NCBI GenBank assembly: GCA_910578865.1
Contig: CAJTRM010000006.1
Coordinates: 1-64,000 of the forward strand
Direction of reading: 5' to 3'
DNA length: 64,000 nucleotides
Source: an uncultured Dorea sp.
GTDB lineage: Bacteria; Bacillota_A; Clostridia; Lachnospirales; Lachnospiraceae
Below, piece by piece: positions 62,806 to 64,000 of the stretch (position 1 is the stretch's first letter; every line of letters starts with the position of its first letter). Made by a program: the position numbers and the translations under genes. The notes beneath the pieces are model-generated. The model worked only from the letters and a program-made list of their open reading frames with translations. It made no database searches and had not been told where the DNA came from.

Positions 62806-64000
62806 TTGAACATTTTAGCTTTTGATCTTGGTGCAAGCGGAGGCAAGCTGTTTCTTGCAACCATTGATGACGATAACATCTCCATTCAGGAAATCCACCG
62901 GTTTGAGAATGTATCCTGTTCTATGAACGGCGCACTTTTCTGGGATATTATCAATATATACAAGGAGATGAACACAGGAATCAAAAAGGCAATCGAACTC
63001 ACCGGAGACCAGATTGACTCTTTTGCAATCGATTCCTTTTCCAACGACTTTGGCCTGATCGACAAAAACGGTACTTTACTTACCCCGGTTCGCTGTTACA
63101 GGGATAAACGTACCGAGCGGCATGTAGACCACATCTACAGCAAACTCTCCAAAGAGCAGCTTTACAACCTGAGCGGCAATCAGAACGCACTTTTCAACAC
63201 CCTGATGCAGCTGGCCGCCATGCGGGAAGAAGGACACGGATTTATCCTGGACAATGCATACAAGATGCTGTTTATCCCGGATCTTTTGATCTATTTCCTC
63301 ACAGGGAAGACCATCTCCGAATACACCATCTCCTCCGTCAGTCAGATGTATGATTTCAAAAAAGACGACTGGTGCCAGGAGATTCTGGATACATACAACA
63401 TTCCCCGGCGCATTTTCGGCAGGCTTACGAAACCCGGCACCTTACTCGGCGGTACTCAGGAGAGTTATAACCGGATGATGGAGACCAGAGGGTTCCCTGT
63501 ATCCATCGTATGTGAACACGATACGGCTTCTGCCTATCTTTCGTCGCCTCTGACTACAGACTGCGCCCTTGCAAGCTGCGGAACATGGGCGCTGATCGGC
63601 ACAGAGCTGGAACACAGTATCATCACTCCCGAGGGTTATGCCGCCAATCTGGCCAACGAAGGAGGCTACCCGGGACACCACCGGCTCCTCCGCAATGTTA
63701 TGGGATCCTGGTTTATTCAGGAAACAAGGCGCTACTATAAGGAGCACGGAAAAGACTATAGTTTCGGCGAGTTAGGGAATATGGCCGAAGATTCAGAACC
63801 CTTCCGGTTCCTCATCGACCCGGATGACAAAAGATTCTATGACCCGGGAAATATACCGGTAAAGATACAGAATTACTGTCTAGAGCATTACGGAAGCCAG
63901 CCGGAAACAGTAGGCGGAATCGTCCGCTGCATTTACGAAAGCCTGGCCATGAAGTTCCGCTGGACGATTGAACAGCTGGAAAAGGCATCGGGGAAATCCC
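62806..64000 (+). CDS. FGGY carbohydrate kinase, rhamnulokinase-like (cut by window edge)
   Basis: The frame is open from a TTG at 62806 (AAGGAGGAG 5 bases upstream) to the window end, 398 residues so far of an expected 470-490. AFDLGASGGKLF is the first phosphate motif, AIDSFSNDFGLID and CYRDKRT the sugar-binding region, and CEHDTASAYL and SCGTWALIG the hinge and second domain. This pattern matches rhamnulokinase (RhaB) and related ketose kinases. No rhamnose isomerase is visible here, so the substrate may be another ketose produced by the dehydrogenases. Confidence 0.88.
   Translation, partial: MNILAFDLGASGGKLFLATIDDDNISIQEIHRFENVSCSMNGALFWDIINIYKEMNTGIKKAIELTGDQIDSFAIDSFSNDFGLIDKNGTLLTPVRCYRDKRTERHVDHIYSKLSKEQLYNLSGNQNALFNTLMQLAAMREEGHGFILDNAYKMLFIPDLLIYFLTGKTISEYTISSVSQMYDFKKDDWCQEILDTYNIPRRIFGRLTKPGTLLGGTQESYNRMMETRGFPVSIVCEHDTASAYLSSPLTTDCALASCGTWALIGTELEHSIITPEGYAANLANEGGYPGHHRLLRNVMGSWFIQETRRYYKEHGKDYSFGELGNMAEDSEPFRFLIDPDDKRFYDPGNIPVKIQNYCLEHYGSQPETVGGIVRCIYESLAMKFRWTIEQLEKASGKS

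Overview
The window looks like a chromosomal segment of a gut-type Lachnospiraceae (Clostridia, Firmicutes). This rests on strong AGGAGG-type ribosome binding sites, TTGACA/TATAAT promoters with 17-bp spacers, moderate GC, and a gene content of MutS2, YhaM, RlmD, carbohydrate ABC transporters, GH36 and GH32 enzymes, PadR/DUF6120/DUF6147 genes and a type II-A CRISPR-Cas9 locus. The genus cannot be fixed from the sequence alone. No tRNA or rRNA gene was seen.

Layout. 0-7 kb: the tail of an IS1634-type transposase, a BlaI-type regulator, a YczE-like membrane protein, an alpha-galactosidase with its AraC regulator, a DUF3795 protein and an alpha/beta hydrolase. 6.7-13.5 kb: a complete type II-A CRISPR system on the minus strand (tracrRNA - cas9 - cas1 - cas2 - csn2 - leader - array). 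The array has five recognisable repeats, plus at least three decayed repeats that stay near the 66-bp period at the leader-distal end. 13.5-17.3 kb: an ABC exporter with an ArsR-type regulator, then a broken gene with serine-recombinase-like features. 17.4-26.5 kb: housekeeping genes (rlmD, yhaM, an HtrA-like protein that has lost its protease residues, mutS2) and a two-component system.

25.8-31.8 kb: a DeoR-type regulator, then a four-carbon sugar-acid module (KDGT-type permease, DUF1537 kinase, PdxA2-type dehydrogenase) that faces a triosephosphate-isomerase-like gene across a divergent promoter region rich in TTTCGTTT motifs. 31.9-34.1 kb: phosphatidylserine decarboxylase, phosphatidylserine synthase and a VTT-domain membrane protein. 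34.2-42.1 kb: a fructoside-utilisation operon (ABC transporter, GH32 enzyme, then an overlapping response regulator and histidine kinase), controlled by a divergent LacI regulator through CCGG-centred palindromes. 42.2 kb: an RpiB-like isomerase with an altered active site.

42.7-51.3 kb: two MacB/FtsX-type ABC exporter modules. The second is AT-rich and starts with a small secreted protein. It is divergent from a PadR - DUF6120 - DUF6120 - DUF6147 operon, and the two promoters share an 11-bp motif, so the whole looks like one transferred peptide/exporter/sensor cassette. 51.4-64 kb: a polyol or rare-sugar locus. One arm carries an RbsACB-like transporter, two zinc dehydrogenases, a short-chain dehydrogenase and a split transketolase. 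The divergent arm carries a PfkB kinase, a class II aldolase, a DeoR regulator and the start of an FGGY kinase cut by the window edge.

Assignments rest on reading motifs and family resemblance; no database search was run. Starts were moved to internal codons where a Shine-Dalgarno sequence or promoter position demanded it.
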